Below, in pieces: positions 36,414-44,666 of a stretch of 64,000 bases of DNA. This DNA is from Amnibacterium setariae (GTDB taxonomy: Bacteria > Actinomycetota > Actinomycetes > Actinomycetales > Microbacteriaceae): assembly GCF_003581425.1 (NCBI RefSeq), contig NZ_QXTG01000001.1, forward strand, positions 186,001 through 250,000, given 5' to 3'. The first letter of the stretch is position 1. Each line of letters starts with the position of its first letter. A program made the position numbers and the translations under genes. The notes beneath the pieces were generated by a model that saw nothing but the letters and a program-made list of their open reading frames with translations, was not told the DNA's origin and searched no databases.

Positions 36414-38428
36414 GCGGTCGCCGCCGAGCGCGGCGAGCGCCGGCGCGTGATGTTCCGGTAGACGCCGATCGCGAGCAGCAGGGCGAGGGCGCCGAGCAGG
36501 ATCCCCGCGACGACGGCGTCGAACCCGGCCTGGACGGCGACGTCGCGCTGGTCCTGCGCGAGCAGCACGCCGTCGGCGGTCTGCAGCCGGAGGGTCACCA
36601 CGGTGGAGCCGTTGGTGATCGACTTGTACGCGATCTTGGCGACGTTGCCCGCGCGGGCCGGCACGGTCACGGTCGAGGAGCCGTCCTGGAACTGCAGGCG
36701 GCCGTTGCTCGCGGACGCCCTGACGGTCAGCACGACCGGCTCGGGCAGGTCGTTCGTGACCCGCACCCGGAGGGTGCCGTCGGTGCCGATCGCGTTGCTC
36801 TCGGCGCCGGACGCGAGCTTCACGGCGCCGGTCACGCCGGAGAACGCCTGCTCCGCGGTCTGCGCCGCGGCGCGCCACCCCGTGTCGTCGCTCCGCCACG
36901 ACGACGAGAGCACGCCGAGCAGCGCGAGCCGCTGCGGGTCCACGACCTGGCCGGCGTCGCCGGTGATCGCCTTGCCGAGCTGCCGCACCTCGCGCTCGCC
37001 GCCCAGGAGCTCCTTCGCGGTCGCGACGCGGGACGGCGCGACCGAGCCGCCCTTCAGGCGGACGCCCTGCGGGTCGTCGGCGCCCAGCAGGGCCGGCAGG
37101 TCCCGGCCGCGGATCCACGGCTGATCGCCGAGCAGCGACAGCACCCGCGCGAGCTGCGCGGTGTCGCTGCCTCGCCCCACCGCGGCGAGGTAGGCGTCGG
37201 TCTCGCCGCTCACGGCCGCAGCGGCCAGCACGCCGACCAGCGTCGACAGCGCGGCGTCGCCGGGGGTGCCGCCGGCGCTCGCCGTGGCGAGCAGGGCGGA
37301 CGCGGTGCTGTCGGCGACGAGCACCCGGGTCGAGCCGATCCGGGCGAGCGGACCGGCGGTGCGCCGCGCGGTCGTGTCCGCGACGTCGTCGGAGGAGAGG
37401 AGGACGGCGCCGTCCCCGCCGAGCGGGCCGAGGTCGGCCGACCGCACCGTGCCCGGCACGGGCCACGCGACCTCCTCGTCCGACCACCGCCAGGCGGTGA
37501 CGGACCCCGTCGACGGCCCCTCGGCGCCCGTGGTCGCCGTCGGGGCGGGCGTCGCGGCGGCCTGGTCCGCCGCGGCGAAGGAGACGCCGGCGAACCCGGA
37601 GGGGCCCATCGGAGCCGTCGCGCCCGCGGCGCGCTCGAGCGTCAGGTCCTGGTCGGCGTAGGGGAGCTCGACGAACCGGTTCGGGAGCCCGTCCAGCTGC
37701 GCGAGCAGGTCCAGGGCGTCCTGCGGCGCGGCGTCGCCTGCGAGGCGGACGGACGCGAGGACGGCGGGATCGAGCGCGATCGTCGCGGTCGGGTCGGCGC
37801 GCGCGGCGTCGAGCACCCGGGACCAGGCGCCCCCGGGGGCGGCCAGCTGCTGCTGCGTGGCGGCGTCGACGAGGCCTGTGGTCCCCTCCGGCGCGAGCAG
37901 CGGCAGGACCGTCCCGAAGCCGACGGACGCCGTCGTGCCCCCGGCCATCTTCACGACGGCGGCGGCGGCGATCACGCGGGTCGCGCCGTTCTGCTCGCGG
38001 AACTGCACGTACAGGCGGCGGGCGCCGCTCGCGGACGTCAGGAGGGTGGTGAGGTCCTCCTTCGACAGCGTCGCGCGGACGGTCCGGCTGCCGCCGACCG
38101 GGATCGCGGGGACGGCGGCGGTCGCCTCGGCGCGGTAGCCCTGGAGCTGCTCCGGCGGCGTGCGGATCGAGTTCAGCAGGGCGGCCGTGCTCGCGACCGG
38201 TGCCGGGTCGAGCGAGAAGGTCAGCCGGCCCGCCTTCAACATGTCCCGGCCCGTGTTCGTCACGGTGACGCCGACACCCAGCGCCTTGTCCTTGCGGATG
38301 ATCCCCCCGCCGTCGGGGGCGACCACGAGGGAGGCGTCCTCGGTCGCGGCGGCCGCCGGCTGCGCGGCGAGGCCGACCGTCGCGGTGACGGCCACGAGCG
38401 CTGCCGCGAGGAGGCGCCGGCCCCTCAC
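36410..38428 (-). CDS. DUF6049-like secreted, membrane-anchored envelope protein
   Basis: From GTG 38428 the product is 672 residues: a signal peptide (RRLLAAALVAVTATVGLAAQPAAAATED), a long beta- and Ala-rich extracytoplasmic part, and a C-terminal transmembrane helix (VVAGILLGALALLLAIGVYRN) with a basic tail. Size, topology and position before murJ match DUF6049, whose function is unknown and may relate to cell-wall assembly. The frame is open to ATG 38521, but that start would leave only 11 bp to the divergent pcnB and add an unlikely Arg-rich leader, so 38428 is favoured. Confidence 0.8.
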   Translation of the reverse strand: MRGRRLLAAALVAVTATVGLAAQPAAAATEDASLVVAPDGGGIIRKDKALGVGVTVTNTGRDMLKAGRLTFSLDPAPVASTAALLNSIRTPPEQLQGYRAEATAAVPAIPVGGSRTVRATLSKEDLTTLLTSASGARRLYVQFREQNGATRVIAAAAVVKMAGGTTASVGFGTVLPLLAPEGTTGLVDAATQQQLAAPGGAWSRVLDAARADPTATIALDPAVLASVRLAGDAAPQDALDLLAQLDGLPNRFVELPYADQDLTLERAAGATAPMGPSGFAGVSFAAADQAAATPAPTATTGAEGPSTGSVTAWRWSDEEVAWPVPGTVRSADLGPLGGDGAVLLSSDDVADTTARRTAGPLARIGSTRVLVADSTASALLATASAGGTPGDAALSTLVGVLAAAAVSGETDAYLAAVGRGSDTAQLARVLSLLGDQPWIRGRDLPALLGADDPQGVRLKGGSVAPSRVATAKELLGGEREVRQLGKAITGDAGQVVDPQRLALLGVLSSSWRSDDTGWRAAAQTAEQAFSGVTGAVKLASGAESNAIGTDGTLRVRVTNDLPEPVVLTVRASASNGRLQFQDGSSTVTVPARAGNVAKIAYKSITNGSTVVTLRLQTADGVLLAQDQRDVAVQAGFDAVVAGILLGALALLLAIGVYRNITRRRSPRSAATA

Positions 38429-38520
38429 CGACCCGTGCCGGGCGCGCGCGAGAGGGGCTCCGACATGCGGGCGAGTGTACGGAACGCCTCCCCCGACCGG
38501 GGGACGCCGCGCCCGTTCCA

Positions 38521-38526
38521 TAGGCT
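38521..38526 (+). promoter_or_regulatory. -10 box of pcnB, leaderless
   Basis: TAGGCT ends 6 nt before the pcnB ATG at 38533; no Shine-Dalgarno is present. Confidence 0.45.
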
Positions 38527-38532
38527 GGAGCC

Positions 38533-39963
38533 ATGCATCCGGTGGCCGCCGCCGTGCCGCGGCTGACGGCGCTCGCGGAACGCGAGTCCGTCCGGCGCGT
38601 GGTCGACGCCTTCACCGCCGCCGGGCACGAGATCGCCCTGGTCGGCGGGCCCGTCCGCGACGCCCTGCTCGATCGGCCGGTCACCGACCTCGATCTGACG
38701 ACCTCCGCGCGCCCGGACGAGTCCGCCGCGATCCTGAAGCCCGTCGCCTCCGCGATGTGGGACGTCGGCCGCGCCTTCGGCACCGTCGCCGCGCGGGTCG
38801 CCGGCGACTCGGTGGAGGTCACGACGTACCGCCAGGACGCCTACACGCCGTCCTCGCGCAAGCCGGAGGTCGTGTTCGGCGACACACTCGACGGCGACCT
38901 CCGCCGCCGCGACTTCACGTCGAACGCGATCGCGGTGCGCCTCCCCTCGCTCGCGATCGTCGACCCCTCCGACGGCATCGCCGCGATCCTCGACCGCCGG
39001 CTGACGACGCCCTCCCCCGCCGTCGAGTCGTTCGACGAGGACCCGCTGCGCATGCTGCGCGCCGCCCGCTTCACCGCCCAGCTCGGCTTCGTGCTCGACG
39101 ACGAGGGCGTCCGCGCCATGACGGCGCTCGCGCCCCGGATCGAGGTGGTGTCCGCCGAGCGCGTGCGGGAGGAACTCGTGAAGCTCGTCTCCACGGACCG
39201 GCCCGGGCACGGGCTCGAGCTGCTCGTCGACACGGGCCTCGCGGACCTCGTGCTGCCGGAGCTGCCGGCGCTGCGCCTCACCAGCGACGGCGAGCACCGG
39301 CACAAGGACGTCTATCAGCACAGCCTCCAGGTGCTGCAGCAGGCGATCGACCTCGAGCACGAGCGGTTCCCCGGAGCGGTGCCCGACGTGGTGCTCCGGT
39401 TCGCGGCGCTGCTGCACGACATCGGGAAGCCGTCGACCCGGCGGTTCGAGCAGGGCGGCGTCGTGACCTTCCACCACCACGACGTGGTCGGCGCGAAGAT
39501 GGCGCGGAAGCGGCTGAAGGCCCTGCGGTTCCCGAACGCGGAGGTCGACCGGATCGCGAAGCTCATCGAGCTGCACCAGCGGTTCTTCGGGTACGGCGAG
39601 GGCGCGTGGACGGACTCGGCCGTCCGCCGCTACGTGCGGGACGCGGGCGACCTCCTGCCGCAGCTGCACATCCTCACCCGGGCCGACGTCACCACGCGGA
39701 ACGAGCGGAAGGCGCGGCGCCTCGCGGCCGCGTACGACGAGCTGGAGGAGCGCATCGAGCGCCTGCAGGAGCAGGAGGAGCTCGACTCCATCCGGCCGGA
39801 CCTCGACGGCGAGGCGATCATGCGCGAGCTCGGCCTGCGGCCGGGGCCCGACGTCGGCGCCGCCTACCGGTACCTGCTCGACGTGCGGATGGAGGAGGGC
39901 CCCCTCGGCGAGGAGGAGGCGGTCCGCCGCCTCCGCGCCTGGTGGGAGCAGCGCCAGGCCTGA
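38533..39963 (+). CDS. CCA tRNA nucleotidyltransferase
   Basis: The 476-residue enzyme should add or repair the CCA end of tRNAs. The N-terminal nucleotidyltransferase domain shows ALVGGPVRDALL (35-46), metal-binding TDLDLT (D52, D54), and RRDFTSNAIAV; RRRFTAQ-type basic motif follows as ARFTAQLGF. A C-terminal HD domain has FAALLHDIGKPSTRRF and further His/Asp sites. This class II, bacterial arrangement with HD domain is standard next to murJ in actinobacteria. tRNAs in this window do not encode CCA, consistent with need for it. Confidence 0.94.
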   Translation: MHPVAAAVPRLTALAERESVRRVVDAFTAAGHEIALVGGPVRDALLDRPVTDLDLTTSARPDESAAILKPVASAMWDVGRAFGTVAARVAGDSVEVTTYRQDAYTPSSRKPEVVFGDTLDGDLRRRDFTSNAIAVRLPSLAIVDPSDGIAAILDRRLTTPSPAVESFDEDPLRMLRAARFTAQLGFVLDDEGVRAMTALAPRIEVVSAERVREELVKLVSTDRPGHGLELLVDTGLADLVLPELPALRLTSDGEHRHKDVYQHSLQVLQQAIDLEHERFPGAVPDVVLRFAALLHDIGKPSTRRFEQGGVVTFHHHDVVGAKMARKRLKALRFPNAEVDRIAKLIELHQRFFGYGEGAWTDSAVRRYVRDAGDLLPQLHILTRADVTTRNERKARRLAAAYDELEERIERLQEQEELDSIRPDLDGEAIMRELGLRPGPDVGAAYRYLLDVRMEEGPLGEEEAVRRLRAWWEQRQA

Positions 39964-40058
39964 CCTCGGGCCCGAGCGGAGCGTCGCCCGCGTCGGGTAC
40001 GCTGTTGCGGTTGCCCGGGCTGCGTCAGCATGCCCGAGCGCAGGTTCACACCCTCCTG

Positions 40059-40075
40059 CCGCGGATCGTCCGCGG
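40059..40075 (+). promoter_or_regulatory. Leader hairpin of the rpsF-ssb-rpsR-rplI operon
   Basis: CCGCGGA-TCG-TCCGCGG forms a perfect 7-bp stem 27 nt before the rpsF start. It could be part of an autoregulatory ribosomal leader (an S6:S18-binding motif is known for rpsF operons), but the match is unproven. Confidence 0.35.
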
Positions 40076-40101
40076 CCGTTCAGACCAGAGGAGGTGGGGT
40101 A

Positions 40102-40509
40102 GTGACGCAGAAGTACGAGCTCATGGTCATCCTGGACCCGAGCATCGACGAGCGGACCGTCGCGCCCAGTCTGGACCGGTTCCTCGGTGTCATCCGCAAC
40201 GACGGTGGCACGGTCGACAACGTCGACATCTGGGGCCGGCGCCGACTGGCGTACGAGATCGCGAAGCACACCGAGGGCATCTACGCCGTCGTGCAGCTCA
40301 CCGCGACGAGCGAGTCCACGCAGGAGCTGAACCGTCAGCTGGGCCTGTCCGAGGCGGTGCTGCGCACGAAGGTGCTGCGCGCCGACGAGGCGGTCGCCCG
40401 CATCGGCAAGCCCAACGACAACGCCGGCGAGCCCCGCCCGGAGCGCTCCGAGCGCCCCGACCGCGGTTCGCGCGGTCCCCGCGCGCCCCGTCCCGCCTCC
40501 GCGAGGTAG
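40102..40509 (+). CDS. rpsF: 30S ribosomal protein S6
   Basis: The 135-residue protein binds S18 and 16S rRNA in the small subunit. The fold starts [10 protein letters not shown] and includes [18 protein letters not shown]. The last 35 residues are a charged, disordered tail rich in Arg, Pro and Glu. It starts at GTG 40102 after GAGGAGG (40088-40094). It leads the rpsF-ssb-rpsR-rplI operon. Confidence 0.96.
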   Translation: MTQKYELMVILDPSIDERTVAPSLDRFLGVIRNDGGTVDNVDIWGRRRLAYEIAKHTEGIYAVVQLTATSESTQELNRQLGLSEAVLRTKVLRADEAVARIGKPNDNAGEPRPERSERPDRGSRGPRAPRPASAR

Positions 40510-40515
40510 TCGGCC

Positions 40516-41070
40516 GTGGCGGGCGAGACCATCATCACGGTCGTCGGCAACCTGACCAGCGACCCGGAGCTGCGGTACACGCAGAACGGGCTCGCGGTGG
40601 CGAACTTCACGATCGCGTCGACGCCGCGCACGTTCGACCGCCAGTCGAACGAGTGGAAGGACGGCGAGGCGCTGTTCCTCCGCGCGAGCGTGTGGCGCGA
40701 CTTCGCCGAGCACGTGGCCGGCTCGCTGACGAAGGGCTCCCGCGTCATCGCGACCGGGCGCCTCAAGCAGCGCAGCTACCAGGACCGCGAGGGCCAGAAC
40801 CGCACCGCGATCGAGCTCGAGGTCGACGAGATCGGCCCCTCGCTCCGGTACGCGACGGCGCAGGTCACCCGCGCGAGCGGCGGCGGCGGCGGCGGAGGTC
40901 GCGGCCAGGTCGGTGGTGGCAGCGGCGGTGGCGGCGGTCGTCCGCAGGCGCAGCAGCAGGACGACCCGTGGGGCGCCCCGTCGGGCGGCTCCTCGGGCGG
41001 TTCCGGCGGTGGCGGCGGCAACGACGGCTGGAGCACCCCCGGCGCCTACGACGACGAGACCCCGTTCTGA
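40516..41070 (+). CDS. ssb: Single-stranded DNA-binding protein
   Basis: The 184-residue protein coats ssDNA. OB-fold motifs [22 protein letters not shown] and [12 protein letters not shown] are present, then a Gly-rich linker with GGGGGGGRG runs (residues about 120-165), and the acidic C-terminal tip DDETPF for partner binding. It starts at GTG 40516, 6 bp after rpsF. Confidence 0.97.
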   Translation: MAGETIITVVGNLTSDPELRYTQNGLAVANFTIASTPRTFDRQSNEWKDGEALFLRASVWRDFAEHVAGSLTKGSRVIATGRLKQRSYQDREGQNRTAIELEVDEIGPSLRYATAQVTRASGGGGGGGRGQVGGGSGGGGGRPQAQQQDDPWGAPSGGSSGGSGGGGGNDGWSTPGAYDDETPF

Positions 41071-41116
41071 GTCCCGCGTCCCCTCACAACATCTTCTTCT
41101 GACGTAAGGAAACGAA

Positions 41117-41374
41117 ATGGCTGGCAAGTCGCGCGGCGACAGCCGCAAGCCGCGGACGAAGGGCGGCAAGCCCGTCGCTCCCGCGAAGCGCATCAAGGTC
41201 GGGGTGATCGACTACAAGGACGTCGCCACCCTGCGCAAGTTCATCTCGGAGCGCGGCAAGATCCGCGCCCGCCGCATCACGGGCGTCTCCGTGCAGGAGC
41301 AGCGGCTCATCGCCCGCGCCGTCAAGAACGCGCGCGAGATGGCGCTGCTCCCCTACTCCGGCTCCGGCCGCTGA
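41117..41374 (+). CDS. rpsR: 30S ribosomal protein S18
   Basis: The 85-residue basic protein ([24 protein letters not shown]) is the standard zinc-free S18 that pairs with S6. A GTAAGGAAACGAA leader precedes ATG 41117. It is the only rpsR in the window and lies in the regular ribosomal operon, not in the Zur cluster. Confidence 0.97.
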   Translation: MAGKSRGDSRKPRTKGGKPVAPAKRIKVGVIDYKDVATLRKFISERGKIRARRITGVSVQEQRLIARAVKNAREMALLPYSGSGR

Positions 41375-41387
41375 TCGGAGGGTCGCA

Positions 41388-41846
41388 ATGGCAACCACGA
41401 AGCTGATCCTCACGCACGAGGTCTCCGGCCTCGGCAGCGCGGGCGACATCGTCGAGGTGAAGGGCGGCTACGCCCGCAACTACCTCGTCCCCCAGGGCCT
41501 CGCCACGGCGTGGACCCGCGGCGGCCAGAAGCAGGTCGACCAGATCGCGAAGGCGCGCCGTGCGCGCGCCGCCGCGTCCCTCGAGGAGGCCCAGGCCATC
41601 AAGGCGCGGCTCGAGGCGCAGCCGATCCGCATCTCGGTGCGGACCGGTCAGGCCGGCCGCCTGTTCGGCTCGGTGTCCACCGCCGACGTCGCCGACGCGG
41701 TGTCGGAGGCGGGCCTCGGCTCGATCGACCGCCGCACGGTGGAGTTCTCGGCGCCGGTCCGCGCGGTCGGCACGCACGAGGCCACCGTCCGCCTGCGCGA
41801 GGACGTCACGGCGTCCCTCACGCTGGAGGTCGTCGCGAAGCGCTGA
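41388..41846 (+). CDS. rplI: 50S ribosomal protein L9
   Basis: The 152-residue protein has the L9 N-terminal domain ([36 protein letters not shown]) and the long helix and C-terminal domain. An 18-bp-stem terminator follows, so the operon ends here. Confidence 0.97.
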   Translation: MATTKLILTHEVSGLGSAGDIVEVKGGYARNYLVPQGLATAWTRGGQKQVDQIAKARRARAAASLEEAQAIKARLEAQPIRISVRTGQAGRLFGSVSTADVADAVSEAGLGSIDRRTVEFSAPVRAVGTHEATVRLREDVTASLTLEVVAKR

Positions 41847-41860
41847 GCAGCGCTCCGCAT

Positions 41861-41898
41861 CGAACGGCGCCGGTCCCCGCGGGGGCCGGCGCCGTTCG
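41861..41898 (+). terminator. Terminator of the rpsF-rplI operon
   Basis: An 18-bp stem (41861-41878 with 41881-41898) with one G-T pair and a 2-nt central loop starts 14 bp after the rplI stop. Confidence 0.88.
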
Positions 41899-42299
41899 GC
41901 CTTCCCGCCCCGGTCGGATCGGTCCCCGAACGGTGTCGGAGGCTCGCCGTACCGTCATCGGCAGGACACCCGCTCGACGCCGACACGCCCACCGCGCGTG
42001 GTGCGATCTTTCTCGACGCGACTTATCCCCAGGCGCGCCTGTGCACTTCTGCGCCCCTGGTCAGACGGTCTTCTCGGCCTGCTCGCAGGGTTCGGAGACC
42101 GCAGTTCTCCACAGGTGCTCCACATGGGGAGAGGCCGTTCGCGCGCGCGTCGTCCACAAGGCCGTGCACAGGCCCTCGCGTACGGTCTCCTGACCGGCGC
42201 GGCGCAGGGCGTGTCCGGGCCCGGTGCTAGACCACAGGGAGTGCGCGGGGCGGCGGAGTGGATCCCCGGGCGCACGTGCGGGAGGAGGAGCGGACCGGC
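41899..42299. promoter_or_regulatory. dnaB upstream region with DnaA-box-like sites
   Basis: This 400-bp gap carries TTATCCCCA (42023-42031, one mismatch), TTCTCCACA (42105-42113, one mismatch), TGCTCCACA (42116-42124) and TCGTCCACA (42150-42158) on the plus strand, with further CCACA motifs. It ends in the strong GGAGGAGGAG Shine-Dalgarno (42281-42290) of dnaB. No gene is supported inside. Confidence 0.5.
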
Positions 42300-43679
42300 A
42301 TGTCGATGACCGATTGGGACACCGCTGCGCCCGAGAGCGGGCCGTGGGACGAGCAGAGCACCCGCAAGGAGCGCACCCCGCCGCACAACCTGCTGGCGGA
42401 GCAGAGCGCGCTCGGCGGCATGCTGCTGTCGACGGACGCCGTCGCGGACGTGCTCGAGGTCGTCGTCGGCGCGGACTTCTACGTGCCGAAGCACGAGGTC
42501 ATCTTCCAGGCGATCCTGAGCCTCTACTCCCGCGGTGAGCCGACCGACGCGATCACCGTCGGCGACGAGCTCGCCCGCACGGGCGACGTGCAGCGCGCGG
42601 GCGGCGAGGCGTACCTCCACACCCTCACGAACATCGTCCCCACCGCGGCGAACGCGGGCTACTACGCGCAGATCGTCGCCGAGCAGGCCGTGCTGCGACG
42701 GCTGACCGAGGCCGGCACGCACATCGCGCAGATGGGCTACGCGGCCGAGGGCGACGCGATGGACCTGCTGAACCAGGCCCAGGCCGAGGTCTTCGCCATC
42801 GCCCGCGAGTCGGCGACCGAGGACTACGCGCCCCTGTCGGAGGCGGTCACGATCGCCATCGACGAGATGGAGGCGGCGACCGGCCGGGACGGCGAGCTGA
42901 CGGGCGTCCCCACCGGCTTCAAAGGCCTCGACGAGCTCACGAACGGGCTGCACCCGGGCCAGATGATCATCATCGGCGCTCGACCCGCGATGGGGAAGTC
43001 GACGCTCGCGCTCGACTTCGCCCGGCACGCGAGCGTCAAGGCGAACATGCCGACGATCTTCTTCTCGCTCGAGATGGGGCGCAGCGAGATCGCCATGCGG
43101 CTCATGGCCGCCGAGGCGACCATCTCCATGCAGGACATGCGCAAGGGGCGGCTCAGCACCGACGACTGGACGAAGATCGCCGCGACGCGCGGCCGCATCA
43201 ACGACGCCCCCCTGTACATCGACGACAGCCCGAACATGACCCTGGTCGAGATCCGGGCCAAGTGCCGCCGGCTCAAGCAGAAGGTCGGGCTGAAGCTCAT
43301 CGTCATCGACTACCTGCAGCTGATGTCGAGCGGGAAGCGCGTCGAGAGCCGGCAGCAGGAGATCAGCGAGTTCTCGCGAGCGCTGAAGCTGCTCGCGAAG
43401 GAGCTGGGCGTGCCGGTCATCGCGCTCTCGCAGCTGAACCGCGGGTCCGAGCAGCGCGCCGACAAGCGGCCGGCGATCTCCGACCTGCGCGAGTCCGGCT
43501 CGATCGAGCAGGACGCGGACATCGTGATCCTGCTGCACCGCGAGAGCGCCTACGACCGTGACCAGCCGAACCCCGACGCGGACCTGATCGTGGCGAAGCA
43601 CCGCGCCGGCCCCACCGACACGATCACGGTGGCGTTCCACGGCCGGTACTCCCGGTTCGCGGACATCGCCGCGGTCTGA
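42300..43679 (+). CDS. dnaB: Replicative DNA helicase DnaB
   Basis: The 459-residue hexameric helicase unwinds DNA at the fork. It has an N-terminal helical domain (PHNLLAEQSALGGMLLS), linker, and RecA-like domain with Walker A GARPAMGKSTLALDFARHA, Walker B LIVIDYLQLM, and the late SDLRESGSIEQDADIVILLHR. There is no intein, unlike mycobacterial DnaB. ATG 42300 has a strong GGAGGAGGAG at 42281-42290. The frame extends to GTG 42258, less likely. Confidence 0.96.
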   Translation: MSMTDWDTAAPESGPWDEQSTRKERTPPHNLLAEQSALGGMLLSTDAVADVLEVVVGADFYVPKHEVIFQAILSLYSRGEPTDAITVGDELARTGDVQRAGGEAYLHTLTNIVPTAANAGYYAQIVAEQAVLRRLTEAGTHIAQMGYAAEGDAMDLLNQAQAEVFAIARESATEDYAPLSEAVTIAIDEMEAATGRDGELTGVPTGFKGLDELTNGLHPGQMIIIGARPAMGKSTLALDFARHASVKANMPTIFFSLEMGRSEIAMRLMAAEATISMQDMRKGRLSTDDWTKIAATRGRINDAPLYIDDSPNMTLVEIRAKCRRLKQKVGLKLIVIDYLQLMSSGKRVESRQQEISEFSRALKLLAKELGVPVIALSQLNRGSEQRADKRPAISDLRESGSIEQDADIVILLHRESAYDRDQPNPDADLIVAKHRAGPTDTITVAFHGRYSRFADIAAV

Positions 43680-43821
43680 ACGCGCAGCGGGCGGCCGTAC
43701 GCTTGTCCTACGGCTTGTAGAACGCGAGCCGGGTCCGCGGCCGGCTCCGGTCCGCGGCGAGCCGTGCCTCCCCTTCCCGCCCGTCGGCGACGCGGGGCGC
43801 GGTGCAGGAGAGGGACCTGAC

Positions 43822-44382
43822 GTGACGACGATCCGAGGAGACCGGCCGCGGCCGGCGATCCCGACGGCGGTGGCCGCACGGGCCGTCGCGGCGGCGGTCC
43901 TCGCGGCGGTCGTGACGTTCGCGCTCGACCACGGCGCTCCGGCGGCCTTCGGGCTGATCGTGCTCGGCGGCTACCTGGTCCTGCAGGCGGTCGTCCTGGC
44001 GGCCTGCAGCCCCGGGCTCGCGCGCACCCGCGCCGGGCGCGGGCTCGTCCTGGTGCGCGCCCTGGTGTCGCTGGCCGGTGGCGTCGTCGCCCTCGCGGGC
44101 TCCGGCGCGGGGCTCGACCTCCTGCGTCCGCTCGAGGCGCTCGTCTTCCTCGCGCTCGGCGCGCTCGAGATCGTCGGCGGACTGCTGCGCGCCGAGCGCG
44201 CCGAGCTGAGCGGCGACGCGGTCGTCGTCGGCGGGCTGCAGGTGCTCGTCGGCGTGCTGCTCGTCGTGCTCAACCCCGACGCGCTCTTCGCCGTCGGCGT
44301 GCTCTCCGCCTGGGGCGCGCTCGTCGCGGTCTACCTCGGCATCTCCGCGGTCAACCTCCGTCGCCGGGGCGTGCGCGCGTGA
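43822..44382 (+). CDS. Small polytopic membrane protein of unknown function
   Basis: This 186-residue protein has five or six hydrophobic helices with short loops and resembles DUF308/HdeD-type membrane proteins in size and in its repeated alanine/leucine/valine helices (ALVFLALGALEIVGGLLRAER, LQVLVGVLLVVLNPDALFAVGVL). No catalytic motif is visible. It starts at GTG 43822, and its end overlaps the next gene's GTG, so the two are coupled. The family assignment is uncertain. Confidence 0.7.
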   Translation: MTTIRGDRPRPAIPTAVAARAVAAAVLAAVVTFALDHGAPAAFGLIVLGGYLVLQAVVLAACSPGLARTRAGRGLVLVRALVSLAGGVVALAGSGAGLDLLRPLEALVFLALGALEIVGGLLRAERAELSGDAVVVGGLQVLVGVLLVVLNPDALFAVGVLSAWGALVAVYLGISAVNLRRRGVRA

Positions 44383-44654
44383 CCCGGCCGTCCCTGCGGG
44401 AGCGCCTCAAGCCGCTCGAGCTCGTGGCGATGGCGGCGGTCCTCGGCGCGTTCGCCGGGGTCATCGCCCTCGTGGGCAGCCGGTCGATCGAGGTCGCGGG
44501 CGTGCTCGCGGGCGTCGCGTTCATCGCGGCGCTGCTGGTGCTCGCCATGCTCGCGCTGGCGGCCGGTGACCCGACGCCTCCCGAGGGGGAGGAGCGGCCG
44601 GTCCTCGAGCGGGAGAAGGCGCCTCGACGCTCCCGGCGCTCGCGCCGCGGCTGA
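44379..44654 (+). CDS. Small two-helix membrane protein of unknown function
   Basis: The 91-residue protein has a short cytoplasmic N-terminus (RPSLRERLKPLE), two transmembrane helices (about 14-34 and 40-63) and a charged C-terminal tail ending RRSRRSRRG. It starts at GTG 44379 overlapping the previous gene and is likely made with it. I do not recognise the family. Confidence 0.7.
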   Translation: MTRPSLRERLKPLELVAMAAVLGAFAGVIALVGSRSIEVAGVLAGVAFIAALLVLAMLALAAGDPTPPEGEERPVLEREKAPRRSRRSRRG

Positions 44655-44666
44655 CGGGCGCCGCCC

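Noticed and set aside
34797-38822. Long minus-strand frame through murJ and the DUF6049-like gene
   Set aside because: Only the murJ part shows family features. The upstream part is a shadow of the DUF6049-like and pcnB genes in other frames.
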